DNA of 64,000 bases from Teredinibacter haidensis (GTDB taxonomy: Bacteria; Pseudomonadota; Gammaproteobacteria; Pseudomonadales; Cellvibrionaceae), in NCBI RefSeq assembly GCF_014211975.1, contig NZ_CP060084.1, positions 372,001-436,000 of the forward strand, in the 5' to 3' direction. Position 1 is the stretch's first letter. Each line of letters begins with the position of its first letter. Below the pieces are notes generated by a model. It had not been told where the DNA came from and searched no databases. It was given only the letters and a program-made list of their open reading frames with translations. Both the position numbers and the translations under genes were made by a program. Positions 1-8,153 of the stretch are shown here, in pieces.

Positions 1-2
1 AT

Positions 3-977
3 GATCTGGAGTACACGCGCAACATATTGCGTTGCCTGGTTCTGCACCCCAATGCCGGGGGCGTTCTGGTGTTGGGGTTGGGTTGCGAAAGTAATCAGAT
101 CGCGGAGCTTAAATTGGGGATGGCAGATATTGATCCCGCGCGACAAAAGTTTCTCGTGACACAAAGTGTTGAAGATGAAGTTGAGTCGGGGAAGCTGGCG
201 CTCGCTGAGATCTATCAGCAAATACGCCACGACCGTAGGACAACGGGAAATCTCTCGGAGCTTTGCTTCGGCCTGGAGTGCGGGGGCAGTGATGGGCTGT
301 CGGGTATTACCGCTAATCCCTTGTTGGGCGCTTTTTCCGACCGGGTTATTGCTCAAGGTGGCAGCAGCGTTCTAACCGAAGTTCCGGAAATGTTTGGTGC
401 TGAAACATTGTTAATGGAGCGTTGCCGCAGCGAGGAGGTATTTCTTCAACTGGTGGACATGGTCAATGAGTTTAAGCATTACTACAAACGTCACCAGCAG
501 CCCATTTATGAAAATCCATCACCGGGAAATAAAGCCGGTGGTATTTCCACACTGGAAGAAAAATCCCTGGGCTGCACCCAAAAAGCGGGCTGCTCTACGG
601 TAGAGGCTGTTGTGGGCTACGGTCAGCGTATTCACGCTAAGGGTCTAAATCTGTTGAATGCTCCGGGCAATGACGCCATTGCAACAACAGCACTGGCTGC
701 TGCCGGCTGCCATATGGTGCTGTTCACTACCGGACGGGGAACTCCCTACGGGGGGGCTGTGCCCACCGTTAAAGTTGCGACTAACTCGGAATTGGCCAAA
801 CGTAAAAAACATTGGATTGATTTTGATGCCGGGCCACTGGTAGAGGGAGCGGCTATGGAGACCCTGCTGGAGGGTTTTATCGACCAGCTGGTGTTGATTA
901 TTAACGGCGAACAAACTCAAAACGAGCGTAACGATTTTCGCGAGTTGGCGATATGGAAGCAAGGCGTGACGCTTTAA
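3..977 (+). CDS. uxaA: Altronate dehydratase, C-terminal part (5' end outside window)
   Basis: Dehydrates D-altronate to 2-keto-3-deoxygluconate in the cytoplasmic galacturonate pathway. The reading frame is open to the left edge, so the N-terminus (SAF domain) lies outside the window; about 324 residues are visible, against about 495 for the family. Family-typical segments are NAGGVLVLGLGCESNQ near the start, GLECGGSDGLSGITANPLLG, the LEEKSLGCTQKAG segment, and the C-terminal GNDAIATTALAAAG and TGRGTPYGG segments followed by HWIDFDAG. These fit UxaA better than galactarate dehydratase, but the two families are close. It converges on the RES toxin gene with a 6-bp gap. Confidence 0.88.
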   Translation, partial: DLEYTRNILRCLVLHPNAGGVLVLGLGCESNQIAELKLGMADIDPARQKFLVTQSVEDEVESGKLALAEIYQQIRHDRRTTGNLSELCFGLECGGSDGLSGITANPLLGAFSDRVIAQGGSSVLTEVPEMFGAETLLMERCRSEEVFLQLVDMVNEFKHYYKRHQQPIYENPSPGNKAGGISTLEEKSLGCTQKAGCSTVEAVVGYGQRIHAKGLNLLNAPGNDAIATTALAAAGCHMVLFTTGRGTPYGGAVPTVKVATNSELAKRKKHWIDFDAGPLVEGAAMETLLEGFIDQLVLIINGEQTQNERNDFRELAIWKQGVTL

Positions 978-983
978 GCCCGG

Positions 984-1730
984 CTACAGGCAGGGGTGCT
1001 GTAGCACTCCTGCGCGCTTGAATGCGGTATGCGAAAACTCGTAGTAATCACCTCCTGCTCGGCCAAACCAGCAGAGCTCTTCGGTCAGGCGCAGGTTCCA
1101 AAGTTCTTCTTTATCTGGTTTTGTTGTGGCGAAACATTCGGGTTTAAGTACCGCAACATTTGTTCCTTCGGGACGGCGTGAAGAGGGGTACCAAAAAAAT
1201 TCTGCTCCCGCTTGCCGCAGGTTAGTGCCCAACTGCTGACTGTGTTGCCAGTCTTTCGGATTCGTGATGGACGGGTGTAGCTCGGCAAAGTTCGAGCTGC
1301 ATAGGTCGCAGCCTTTTTGAGTTCTTAAGCGTACCGAGAACAATGTGCGTGAATCGGAAATTTCTGCCAGTGGGCCGGTAATCGTGGGGCCTTTTTGAAA
1401 TAGCCACAGGTAGACAGCAGTTTCGGCTAGGGCGGTTTGTTTTTCCTTTGCCGCATAAAAAATGCCCCTCTCCCATTGGCCGCCGTAGCGCGAGCCATAT
1501 TGCAGCGGAGGATAGCGAAAGGGTGTCATCAGCAGGTAGGAAAGCCTTTCGCATTCCGAAGGGACTGGTGGTTTGCTTGTATCCAGTAACTGTTCAAGCC
1601 GAAGCTGCTCTTCGGCATTGCGGCTGATGGCTCGTGTTGCTGCCGTTTCCTGGGTTTCAACCACGCGCCAGGCGAGGCCGACAAGGGGGGCTAACTGTTT
1701 TTGTAACTCGTCCGTTGAGGGGATTTGCAC
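984..1730 (-). CDS. RES-domain toxin of a RES-Xre toxin-antitoxin pair
   Basis: Protein of 248 residues with a RES domain. RES toxins characterised elsewhere (MbcT of Mycobacterium, Xre-RES pairs of Pseudomonas and Photorhabdus) consume NAD+ and stop growth. Visible family features are PFRYPPLQYGSRYGG (R72, R81), the GIFYAA block (Y92) and the TALAE block (E103), which match the conserved Arg, Tyr and Glu of the active site. It starts with GTG immediately after the TAA stop of the antitoxin gene, so the two are one transcription unit and probably translationally coupled. No frameshift or missing core residue is seen, so it is probably active. The toxin activity is inferred from the family. 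Confidence 0.87.
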   Translation of the reverse strand: MQIPSTDELQKQLAPLVGLAWRVVETQETAATRAISRNAEEQLRLEQLLDTSKPPVPSECERLSYLLMTPFRYPPLQYGSRYGGQWERGIFYAAKEKQTALAETAVYLWLFQKGPTITGPLAEISDSRTLFSVRLRTQKGCDLCSSNFAELHPSITNPKDWQHSQQLGTNLRQAGAEFFWYPSSRRPEGTNVAVLKPECFATTKPDKEELWNLRLTEELCWFGRAGGDYYEFSHTAFKRAGVLQHPCL

Positions 1731-2120
1731 TTATATTTTTCCCCGCATGGCGTCGAGGTACCAGATAATTTGCCCCAAGCCTAAAGCGGTTTGTACTAGG
1801 TCGACGGGCTTTGTATTGGAAAGATGGAGATTGGGGGTGCTCATCCAGTGTTTCATTGCTTGCTGGTTACCGCCGAGTATGGAATAGAGGGAGCGGTATA
1901 CACGGATCAGTAACAGCGATAACTCAAAGGGTTTACCATTGCTCGCTAAAGCGGCGTCGTCCAGGTTACTGCTGGCACTTTTTTTGATACGCGCTACCGT
2001 GGCGCGGGATACGCCTATAGCGCTGGCGAGCTGGTCTTGTGTGATCCCAAGGAAGCGGCTGGCTTCGATTAGGCCGTTGGCGACAATGGCGCTGTCGTTA
2101 GGAATACGGGATGGCTCCAT
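1731..2120 (-). CDS. Xre-type antitoxin (toxin-binding DUF2384 family)
   Basis: Protein of 129 residues. Residues 20-50 form a helix-turn-helix (LGITQDQLASAIGVSRATV). The C-terminal half (ELSLLLIRVYRSLYSILGG and later residues, ending DAMRGKI) is the antitoxin domain that wraps the RES toxin. Such antitoxins neutralise the toxin and repress their own promoter. An AGG-type ribosome site (ATGAGG on the minus strand) lies about 10 bases before the ATG. The gene precedes the toxin directly, and an inverted repeat upstream is a plausible operator. Confidence 0.87.
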   Translation of the reverse strand: MEPSRIPNDSAIVANGLIEASRFLGITQDQLASAIGVSRATVARIKKSASSNLDDAALASNGKPFELSLLLIRVYRSLYSILGGNQQAMKHWMSTPNLHLSNTKPVDLVQTALGLGQIIWYLDAMRGKI

Positions 2121-2145
2121 GCTGACTATGCCTCATAAGATACAA

Positions 2146-2167
2146 ATATGCATATATTGTTGCATAT
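2146..2167. promoter_or_regulatory. Candidate Xre operator (inverted repeat)
   Basis: ATATGCA (2146-2152) is repeated in inverted form as TGCATAT (2161-2167) around an 8-base spacer. TGCATAT also occurs as a direct repeat 12 bases apart (2149 and 2161). The site lies 26-47 bases upstream of the antitoxin ATG, where an autorepressor would cover the promoter. The repeat is seen; the operator role is inferred from how RES-Xre antitoxins work. Confidence 0.5.
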
Positions 2168-2215
2168 GATGTTTTTTTCTGCAAGAAACAAAGGGAGTAC
2201 GGCGAATAATGTACA

Positions 2216-2249
2216 AACGAAAACGCCGACGGATGCAGGCGTTTTCGTT
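2216..2249. terminator. Intrinsic terminator after the lipoprotein gene (possibly bidirectional)
   Basis: A perfect 12-bp stem, AACGAAAACGCC (2216-2227) with GGCGTTTTCGTT (2238-2249), encloses a 10-base loop. Read on the minus strand it follows the stop codon of the lipoprotein gene by about 20 bases and ends in a T-rich stretch. It separates that gene from the toxin-antitoxin pair. Confidence 0.7.
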
Positions 2250-2268
2250 ATTGATTGTGTTGTTGGTG

Positions 2269-3267
2269 CTATTCGAGGTTGAAGCTAAAGCTGCCGTTGA
2301 AATTGGTGCCATTTCCAGTCGCAATATCAAATGTACCGCTGGCCTGCCGGTCGGCGATGCTGATGATGCTGAGGCTTCCACTTATGCCTTTGAGGGCGTC
2401 GGGTGCGGCGTCGGAACCACCGAACTCAGGGGAGCTGATGTTGACGGCAGTCTGATTCGCCTCATTTTCTATTTCGAGAGCGCTAACGATAGAGTAGGTG
2501 CCCGGTGTGACGGTGCGAAGGAATGAAAAGGCGAAGTTGATTTGGCTGTCGCCGTATGGGGCAGCGACGTTTACTGCAGCGTATGTAGCTGTATCATCTT
2601 CCAGTCCCAGCCCCTGATCAGACAGGGTTAATTCGACGTATGAATCTGCTGTGCCTCCGCAAACGCCCGCGCTGGCATCAAGGTCGTTGTACTGGTCGGA
2701 ACCGAAGCTCAGAGTACCTTGATTGAACGTAGGCGTCGCGCTGAGTTGCCGCATTTCAACGGCTCCGATACGGTCGCTGCCACAGTGCATTTCGATACGG
2801 TATTGCGAATCGGAGACCACGAAATAGCTGGAGGTAATCGCGCTGTTACAGTTGAAAAAGTTGGCGTCTTCTTCCCCGATAAAATCTTCGCCGTTCACTG
2901 TAGTGTCTGTCACCAATTCGGAGCCGCTGGCGTCGCAGTAACTGACCGTTGTAGCGCTAGCTCCAACGTTGATTTCGCTGACGACGGTGCTGAAAGCTAA
3001 CATATAACCATCGATATGGAATACGTTAGATCCGTATTCAAAATCGAAGATAAAGTCAGTATCCAAGTCTACATCGGTACGCCATACCCCCGATTTAGTG
3101 AGCAGATCAAAATCGTTTAGGCTGACTTCCGTACCCAAGGTGCTGGTGCGCCCTGGGTCTTTACTTACAGTATCTTCTCCATCACCACCGCCGCCACAGC
3201 CGGTGAGACCCAGGGCGGACGCGAGACAAAGGTAAGTGAAGGTTGTTGTCCATAGACGATGTTGCAT
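2269..3267 (-). CDS. Hypothetical lipoprotein
   Basis: Protein of 332 residues that I cannot assign to a family. It starts with a lipoprotein signal peptide whose lipobox LTGC puts the acylated cysteine at residue 24, followed by a Gly run and an acidic linker, so it should be anchored in a membrane facing the periplasm or outside. The rest is rich in Ser, Thr, Asp and Gly with alternating hydrophobic residues, suggesting beta structure, and contains several cysteines (FNCNS, MHCGSD, GVCGG) that could form disulphides. It lies 30 bp downstream of purD on the same strand and could be read from the pur operon, but no functional link is visible. The hairpin at 2216-2249 follows it. Confidence 0.75.
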   Translation of the reverse strand: MQHRLWTTTFTYLCLASALGLTGCGGGGDGEDTVSKDPGRTSTLGTEVSLNDFDLLTKSGVWRTDVDLDTDFIFDFEYGSNVFHIDGYMLAFSTVVSEINVGASATTVSYCDASGSELVTDTTVNGEDFIGEEDANFFNCNSAITSSYFVVSDSQYRIEMHCGSDRIGAVEMRQLSATPTFNQGTLSFGSDQYNDLDASAGVCGGTADSYVELTLSDQGLGLEDDTATYAAVNVAAPYGDSQINFAFSFLRTVTPGTYSIVSALEIENEANQTAVNISSPEFGGSDAAPDALKGISGSLSIISIADRQASGTFDIATGNGTNFNGSFSFNLE

Positions 3268-3297
3268 TTTCCTCTCCTTGTAATAGTCGTTTTGTTG

Positions 3298-4581
3298 TTA
3301 CTGTTCGCGTGCAATTGCTCTGTAGGCAATATCTGTACGCATAAAGACATCTTCCCAATTGATATGCCGCGCTAGAGTATAAGCGTTCTGTTGCGCCTCT
3401 GTGACAGAGCTGCCCAGCGCCGTTGCGCAGAGAACGCGGCCTCCGTTAGTGACGACATTTTCGTCTTCGAGTGCTGTACCCGCGTGGAAGACTTTGGCGT
3501 CGGCAGATTCGCCTTTACCTAAACCGCTGATGACTTTACCTTTAGCGTAGCTATTGGGGTAGCCGCCTGCGGCCAGCACGACGCCAACGGATGGGCGTGA
3601 ATCCCATTCGGTGGTCGATGTATCAAGTGATTTGCTTAGCGCGGCTTGGCATAGCTCCACTAGATCGGATTTCAAGCGCAGCATAATCGGCTGGGTTTCG
3701 GGGTCGCCGAAACGGCAGTTGTACTCGATTACCTTGGGCGTGCCATCTGCGGTAATCATTAAGCCCGCGTAGAGGAATCCGGTGTAGGTGTTGCCTTCGT
3801 CGGCCATACCGCGAATGGTGGGCATGATCACCTCATCCATAATGCGTTGATATACGGCGTCGGTTACTACGGGAGCTGGCGAGTAGGCACCCATTCCTCC
3901 GGTGTTTAGACCAGTATCACCATCTCCTGCGCGCTTGTGATCTTGGCTGGTGGCCATGGGCAGGACATTGTCGCCGTCGGCGATAACAATAAAGCTGGCT
4001 TCTTCGCCCACCAGAAATTCTTCGATAACCACGCGGCAACCGGCATCACCAAAAGCGTTACCGGAGAGCATATCGGTAACGGCATTCTCTGCGGTTTTAA
4101 GATCTTCGGCGACAATCACGCCTTTACCCGCGGCCAAACCATCGGCTTTCACTACAATGGGCGCGCCTTTTTCCCGCAGGTAGGCGAGCGCGGGTTTCAC
4201 TTCGGTAAAGGTTTGATAGTCGGCTGAGGGGATGTTGTGGCGGGCGAGAAAATCTTTGGTAAAGGATTTGGATCCCTCCAGTTGCGAGGCGCCTTTGCTT
4301 GGGCCAAAACAGGCTAGGCCTGCGGCTTCAAAGGTGTCTACTACGCCTTCCACCAACGGTGCTTCCGGGCCGATAATCGTGAGATCGATGGCGTTGTCTT
4401 TGGCGAATTTAACTTGTTCATCAAAGGCCATAATATCGATGGCAACGTTTTCCATTTTATCTTCGATTGCGGTACCAGCATTGCCGGGCGCGACAAATAC
4501 TTTTTCGACTTTACTACTCTGTGCCGCCTTCCAGGCTAGCGCGTGTTCGCGGCCACCGGAGCCTATTACAAGTATTTTCAT
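3298..4581 (-). CDS. purD: Phosphoribosylamine-glycine ligase (GARS)
   Basis: Second step of purine synthesis: joins phosphoribosylamine and glycine with ATP to give GAR. At 427 residues it has the usual length. It opens with MKILVIGSGGREHALAWK (N-domain), followed by the ATP-grasp fold with VVKADGLAAGKGV, and later EYNCRFGDPETQ, a family signature. It is in the same direction as purH with a 63-bp gap, giving a purH-purD unit as in E. coli. Confidence 0.97.
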   Translation of the reverse strand: MKILVIGSGGREHALAWKAAQSSKVEKVFVAPGNAGTAIEDKMENVAIDIMAFDEQVKFAKDNAIDLTIIGPEAPLVEGVVDTFEAAGLACFGPSKGASQLEGSKSFTKDFLARHNIPSADYQTFTEVKPALAYLREKGAPIVVKADGLAAGKGVIVAEDLKTAENAVTDMLSGNAFGDAGCRVVIEEFLVGEEASFIVIADGDNVLPMATSQDHKRAGDGDTGLNTGGMGAYSPAPVVTDAVYQRIMDEVIMPTIRGMADEGNTYTGFLYAGLMITADGTPKVIEYNCRFGDPETQPIMLRLKSDLVELCQAALSKSLDTSTTEWDSRPSVGVVLAAGGYPNSYAKGKVISGLGKGESADAKVFHAGTALEDENVVTNGGRVLCATALGSSVTEAQQNAYTLARHINWEDVFMRTDIAYRAIAREQ

Positions 4582-4644
4582 GTTTCTGATCTACGTTTTA
4601 TGTCGCTTGGGGGCCGCTTAGCGAACCCCAATCTACGTGTTTAT

Positions 4645-6225
4645 TTAGTGCCGGAAATGACGCATACGGGTAAAGACCATCGCCATGCCGTGTTCGTCGG
4701 CGGCGGCGATCACTTCTTCATCGCGCATGGAACCACCTGGCTCGATGACGGCAGTGATGCCTACGCTTGCGGCATTGTCGATACCATCGCGGAAGGGGAA
4801 GAATGCGTCTGAAGCCATAACGGAGCCTTTTACTTCAAATCCTGCGTGCTCGGCTTTAATGGCGGCGATTCGCGCGGAATTTACACGACTCATCTGGCCT
4901 GCGCCGACGCCTATCGTCTGGCTGTTTTTGGCGTAAACAATAGCATTGGATTTGACCATTTTGCCGACTTTCCAGGCGAACAACAAATCGCGAATCTCGT
5001 CTTCTGTTGGGGCTCGCTGGGTCACGATCTCCAGATCTGCTTCGACAATAATACCGTCGTCACGATCCTGAACCAGTAGGCCGCCGGTGACGCGTTTAAA
5101 GTCGAATGCGTGTGCTATTTCGGTGCTCCATTCGCCGCATTCAAGCAAGCGGACATTTTTCTTGGCACTAACCACCTGGCTGGCTTCGGGAGACACCTGC
5201 GGGGCAATAATGACTTCCACAAATTGCTTGTCGATGATGGCTTGCGCTGTGGTTGCATCCAGTGGCCGGTTAAAAGCGATAATGCCACCGAAGGAGGATT
5301 CTGGATCGGTAGCGAAGGCTTTTTCATAAGCTTCGAGAATGTTTTCTCCCAGTGCAACACCGCAGGGGTTGGCGTGCTTCACAATCACACAGGCTGGGCC
5401 GTCAAACTGTTTCACGGTCTCGAGTGCCGCATCGGTATCGGCCATGTTGTTGTAGGAAAGCTCTTTTCCCTGCAACTGTTTCGCCGAGGCCGCGCAGGAG
5501 TCGCTAAAGCTTTTCTCTTTGTAGAAAGCCGCTTTCTGGTGAGGGTTTTCCCCGTAGCGCATGCTCTGCACTTTCTCAAATTGCAGATTGAAGGTGCGGG
5601 GGAAATTGTCTTCGCCCGGAGCTACCTTTTGGCCAAGATAGTTGGCAATGGCGCCGTCGTAGGCAGATGTGTGTTCGAATGCCTGTACACACAAATCAAA
5701 ACGGGTATCCAGAGAAATAGCACCGTTGTTCGACTGCATTTCTGTTAGTACGGTTTCGTAGCTGTTGGCATTGACTACAATCGCGACATCTTTAAAGTTT
5801 TTCGCCGCTGCACGTACCATCGTAGGCCCGCCGATATCGATATTTTCGATTGCGGTTGGTAGGTCGCAGTCCGGGTTGGCAATGGTCTGTTCGAAGGGGT
5901 AGAGGTTAACAACGACCATATCGATGGGATTGATGCCGTGCTTTGCCATTACAGCATCGTCGATGCCGCGACGGGCGAGAATACCGCCGTGCACTTTGGG
6001 GTGTAGTGTTTTTACTCGACCGCTCATCATCTCGGGGAAGCCGGTGTAGTCCGAAATTTCAATGGCGGGAATATTGTTGTCGCACAGCAATTTATAGGTG
6101 CCTCCGGTAGAAAGCAGTTCTACACCTTGAGCACTTAAGGCTTGGGCGAATTCAACAATGCCGGTTTTGTCAGACACGCTGATTAGGGCGCGCTTGATGG
6201 TTACGGGTTCAGCAACGTTTGTCAT
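4645..6225 (-). CDS. purH: Bifunctional AICAR transformylase / IMP cyclohydrolase
   Basis: Last two steps of IMP synthesis. The 526 residues comprise an N-terminal MGS-like cyclohydrolase domain (about 1-150: ISVSDKTGIVEFAQAL, STGGTYKLL, SGRVKTLHPKVHGG) and a C-terminal transformylase domain with MRYGENPHQKA and the catalytic KHANPCGVA block. Full length with no disruptions. It is first in the purHD unit, and its upstream region contains an attenuator-like hairpin (6284-6323). Confidence 0.97.
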   Translation of the reverse strand: MTNVAEPVTIKRALISVSDKTGIVEFAQALSAQGVELLSTGGTYKLLCDNNIPAIEISDYTGFPEMMSGRVKTLHPKVHGGILARRGIDDAVMAKHGINPIDMVVVNLYPFEQTIANPDCDLPTAIENIDIGGPTMVRAAAKNFKDVAIVVNANSYETVLTEMQSNNGAISLDTRFDLCVQAFEHTSAYDGAIANYLGQKVAPGEDNFPRTFNLQFEKVQSMRYGENPHQKAAFYKEKSFSDSCAASAKQLQGKELSYNNMADTDAALETVKQFDGPACVIVKHANPCGVALGENILEAYEKAFATDPESSFGGIIAFNRPLDATTAQAIIDKQFVEVIIAPQVSPEASQVVSAKKNVRLLECGEWSTEIAHAFDFKRVTGGLLVQDRDDGIIVEADLEIVTQRAPTEDEIRDLLFAWKVGKMVKSNAIVYAKNSQTIGVGAGQMSRVNSARIAAIKAEHAGFEVKGSVMASDAFFPFRDGIDNAASVGITAVIEPGGSMRDEEVIAAADEHGMAMVFTRMRHFRH

Positions 6226-6283
6226 GAGTGGATGCGTTCCTGTGATTGGGAGGATGAATCATGTAGTCCGTTGCAACCAATAC

Positions 6284-6323
6284 AAAAAAACTACCGCCCG
6301 GAGCTGGTTATGGTCGGGAGTAG
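6284..6323 (-). promoter_or_regulatory. Attenuator-like hairpin plus T7 upstream of purH
   Basis: On the minus strand CTAC and CCCG pair with CGGG and GTAG around a small internal loop (6291-6300 with 6315-6323), and seven T residues follow directly (the A run at 6284-6290). This has the form of an intrinsic terminator placed about 60 bases before the purH ATG in the transcription direction, so it could be an attenuator of purHD or the end of a small leader RNA. Confidence 0.5.
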
Positions 6324-6473
6324 ACATCTTTTTATAAAGTAGCCACAGAAGTAGCCAGAGGTATTGGGTGCTGAGCAACACTTTACAACAGCATAGACGG
6401 CGTTTTGGAAGACTATGCTCAATGTAAGATTGAGTCTATGTCATTGTTGTCGGGCTGTTGTTGGTTGAAACTT

Positions 6474-6498
6474 AAAGGCCGGATCTACCGGCCTTTTT
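6474..6498. terminator. Intrinsic terminator downstream of fis
   Basis: Perfect 9-bp stem AAAGGCCGG (6474-6482) with CCGGCCTTT (6488-6496) and a 5-base loop. It lies about 40 bases after the fis stop in the direction of fis transcription. A T run is present on the plus strand and a shorter T-rich tail on the minus strand. Confidence 0.75.
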
Positions 6499-6536
6499 GG
6501 CATGGTGAACAAGTATTCACCCGTTTTCAAAAATAC

Positions 6537-6851
6537 TTAAAGTAATCCGTATTGTTTGAGTTTTTTACGCAGTGTGCCTCGGTTTAGGCCTAGAACCTGT
6601 GCTGCACGGGTTTGGTTGTGTCGGGTGTACTTCATAACAACTTCAAGCATTGGCGCTTCGACTTCTGCCAATACCATATCATAAACATCACTCACGTCTT
6701 GACCGTCGAGGTGTTGGAAGTAGTTAGATACGGCTTTCTCTACACTGTCCCTCAATGAAGGCTCTTGGCTGCTATTGTACTGTTCACCGTTGACGGGTTG
6801 AGTACTAAATTCTCGCGCGCCTTCTCTCAGAAGCGTATCCGCTGTGTTCAT
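6537..6851 (-). CDS. fis: DNA-binding protein Fis
   Basis: Nucleoid protein that bends DNA and activates stable RNA promoters. It has 104 residues (98 in E. coli). The C-terminal helix-turn-helix NQTRAAQVLGLNRGTLRKKL is nearly identical to known Fis, and MVLAEVEAPMLEVVMKYTR matches the dimerisation region. It overlaps the end of dusB by 4 bp, the standard dusB-fis operon of gammaproteobacteria, and is followed by the hairpin at 6474-6498. Confidence 0.96.
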   Translation of the reverse strand: MNTADTLLREGAREFSTQPVNGEQYNSSQEPSLRDSVEKAVSNYFQHLDGQDVSDVYDMVLAEVEAPMLEVVMKYTRHNQTRAAQVLGLNRGTLRKKLKQYGLL

Positions 6852-7840
6852 GCTGCATTTTCCTCATGTGTTTCTGGCCGGTTAAAGAAATTTGTCACGG
6901 CCTCAAGTTGTGATTGTAAGGTGTCTAACTGATTAAAGTGTTGAAGGAACGTTTTTGCCCCCTGGTATCGCTCGAGATACCAGCGAGTGTGTTTTCGCGC
7001 AATGCGAACGCCCTTCGTCTCTCCATAGAACACTGTAAGTTCGTTAAGGTGCCAAGCCAGTGTTTTTTGTAACTGGTGCGCACTGGGCGTGGTTTTGAGC
7101 TTACCTTCTTGCAGGTAGTGCTCGACTTGCTCAAAAATCCAGGGGTTACCAAGGGCGGGGCGACCGATCATTACCGCTGCGGCTCCCGTGTACGCGAGCA
7201 CACGTTCAGCTTTTTGCGGGGTATCGATATCTCCGTTGGCGATCACTGGGAGAGCAACGCTGTCGACTATTTCGGCAATGGTGTCGTACTCAGCATTACC
7301 ATTAAAGCGACAAGCGCGTGTTCGGCCATGAATGGCCAAGGCCTGTATGCCGCTCTCCTCGGCAATACGGGCAATTCTCTTTCCATTGCGGTTGGTACTA
7401 TCCCAACCTGTTCGGGTTTTTAGCGTTACTGGAGCAGAAACACTGTTAACAACCGTCGTGAGTATTTCTGCTACTAGGGATTCATTTTGTAGGAGCGCTG
7501 AGCCCGCCAGTTTTTTACACACTTTCTTAGCCGGGCAGCCCATATTAATATCGATGATTTTGGCGCCATTAGCAACCGCTAGTTGCGCAGCTTCGGCCAT
7601 CATTTGTGGATCGCTGCCAGCAATCTGTATGCTGATGGGGGTTTGCTCCTGCGCTTCGCCGGCTAGTCGCGAGCGAGTTTTGTTACTGCTCCACAAGCGG
7701 GTATCGCTGGTTACCATTTCTGATGTTGTCAGTCCGGCCCCGAATTGGCGGCACAGGCGGCGGAAGGGTGCATCGGTTACGCCAGCCATGGGCGCAAGCA
7801 CAGTTCGGCCCGCAATGGTATAAGGTCCAATTTGGAACAA
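6848..7840 (-). CDS. dusB: tRNA-dihydrouridine synthase B
   Basis: FMN enzyme that reduces uridine to dihydrouridine in the tRNA D-loop. It has 330 residues, the usual length. Visible are the LAPMAGVTDAPFRRLCR start of the TIM barrel, the active-site block DINMGCPAKKVCKKLAGSAL with its catalytic cysteine, and the phosphate-binding ANGDIDTP and GRPALGNPWIF segments. It is the first gene of the dusB-fis operon. Confidence 0.96.
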   Translation of the reverse strand: MFQIGPYTIAGRTVLAPMAGVTDAPFRRLCRQFGAGLTTSEMVTSDTRLWSSNKTRSRLAGEAQEQTPISIQIAGSDPQMMAEAAQLAVANGAKIIDINMGCPAKKVCKKLAGSALLQNESLVAEILTTVVNSVSAPVTLKTRTGWDSTNRNGKRIARIAEESGIQALAIHGRTRACRFNGNAEYDTIAEIVDSVALPVIANGDIDTPQKAERVLAYTGAAAVMIGRPALGNPWIFEQVEHYLQEGKLKTTPSAHQLQKTLAWHLNELTVFYGETKGVRIARKHTRWYLERYQGAKTFLQHFNQLDTLQSQLEAVTNFFNRPETHEENAA

Positions 7841-8153
7841 ACGACTCCCCCCAAAAGAATGGTCTGCAATTACATCTAAGTGCCTGATTTAACAGTCAAT
7901 ATAATATCAGGTAACCATTCCCTTATAACCGTCGAAGGTTCTGTTAAATGGTTAATACTGATCGATAGTTGAGTGTTTCAGGTGGCGCACATATCGCCTT
8001 TAAGGAAGGCAAAGCCGTCTCCAAAAAAGGGTGGCTATAATACCCGTTGTTACACATGTTTGGAATGCACAATTTGATCAGATTGGTCAAAAAAATAGCA
8101 GTCTTTGATGTTTTTCAATGAGGCGTCAAAGAGCTTGCTTAGAATGGGCTTAT
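7841..8153. other. Intergenic region upstream of dusB
   Basis: This 313-bp stretch has no convincing gene. On the minus strand TTGACT (7894-7899) and TGTAAT (7869-7874) could be the -35 and -10 of a dusB-fis promoter, but the 19-base spacer is long, so this is weak. A short hairpin (GCCTT/AAGGC) lies near 7996-8010. The end of the upstream zinc-ribbon gene shows no clear terminator. Confidence 0.35.

Larger units (their letters stand above)
6226..6536. other. Intergenic region: purH leader and fis terminator
   Basis: This 311-bp stretch has no gene. It holds the attenuator-like hairpin before purH (6284-6323), an imperfect AGTAGCCA repeat around 6339-6360, a second inverted repeat (AGCATAG 6390-6396 with CTATGCT 6413-6419) and the terminator at 6474-6498. 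The purH promoter should lie here on the minus strand; I see no PurR-type box that I trust. Confidence 0.5.

Noticed and set aside
990..1013. Hairpin GCAGGGGTGC/GCACTCCTGC as terminator between uxaA and the RES gene
   Set aside because: It lies inside the coding end of the RES gene and has no T run; it may still slow transcripts, but I cannot support it as a terminator.
5110..5748. Open frame of 212 codons on the plus strand
   Set aside because: Fully antisense to purH, with no family features or ribosome site.
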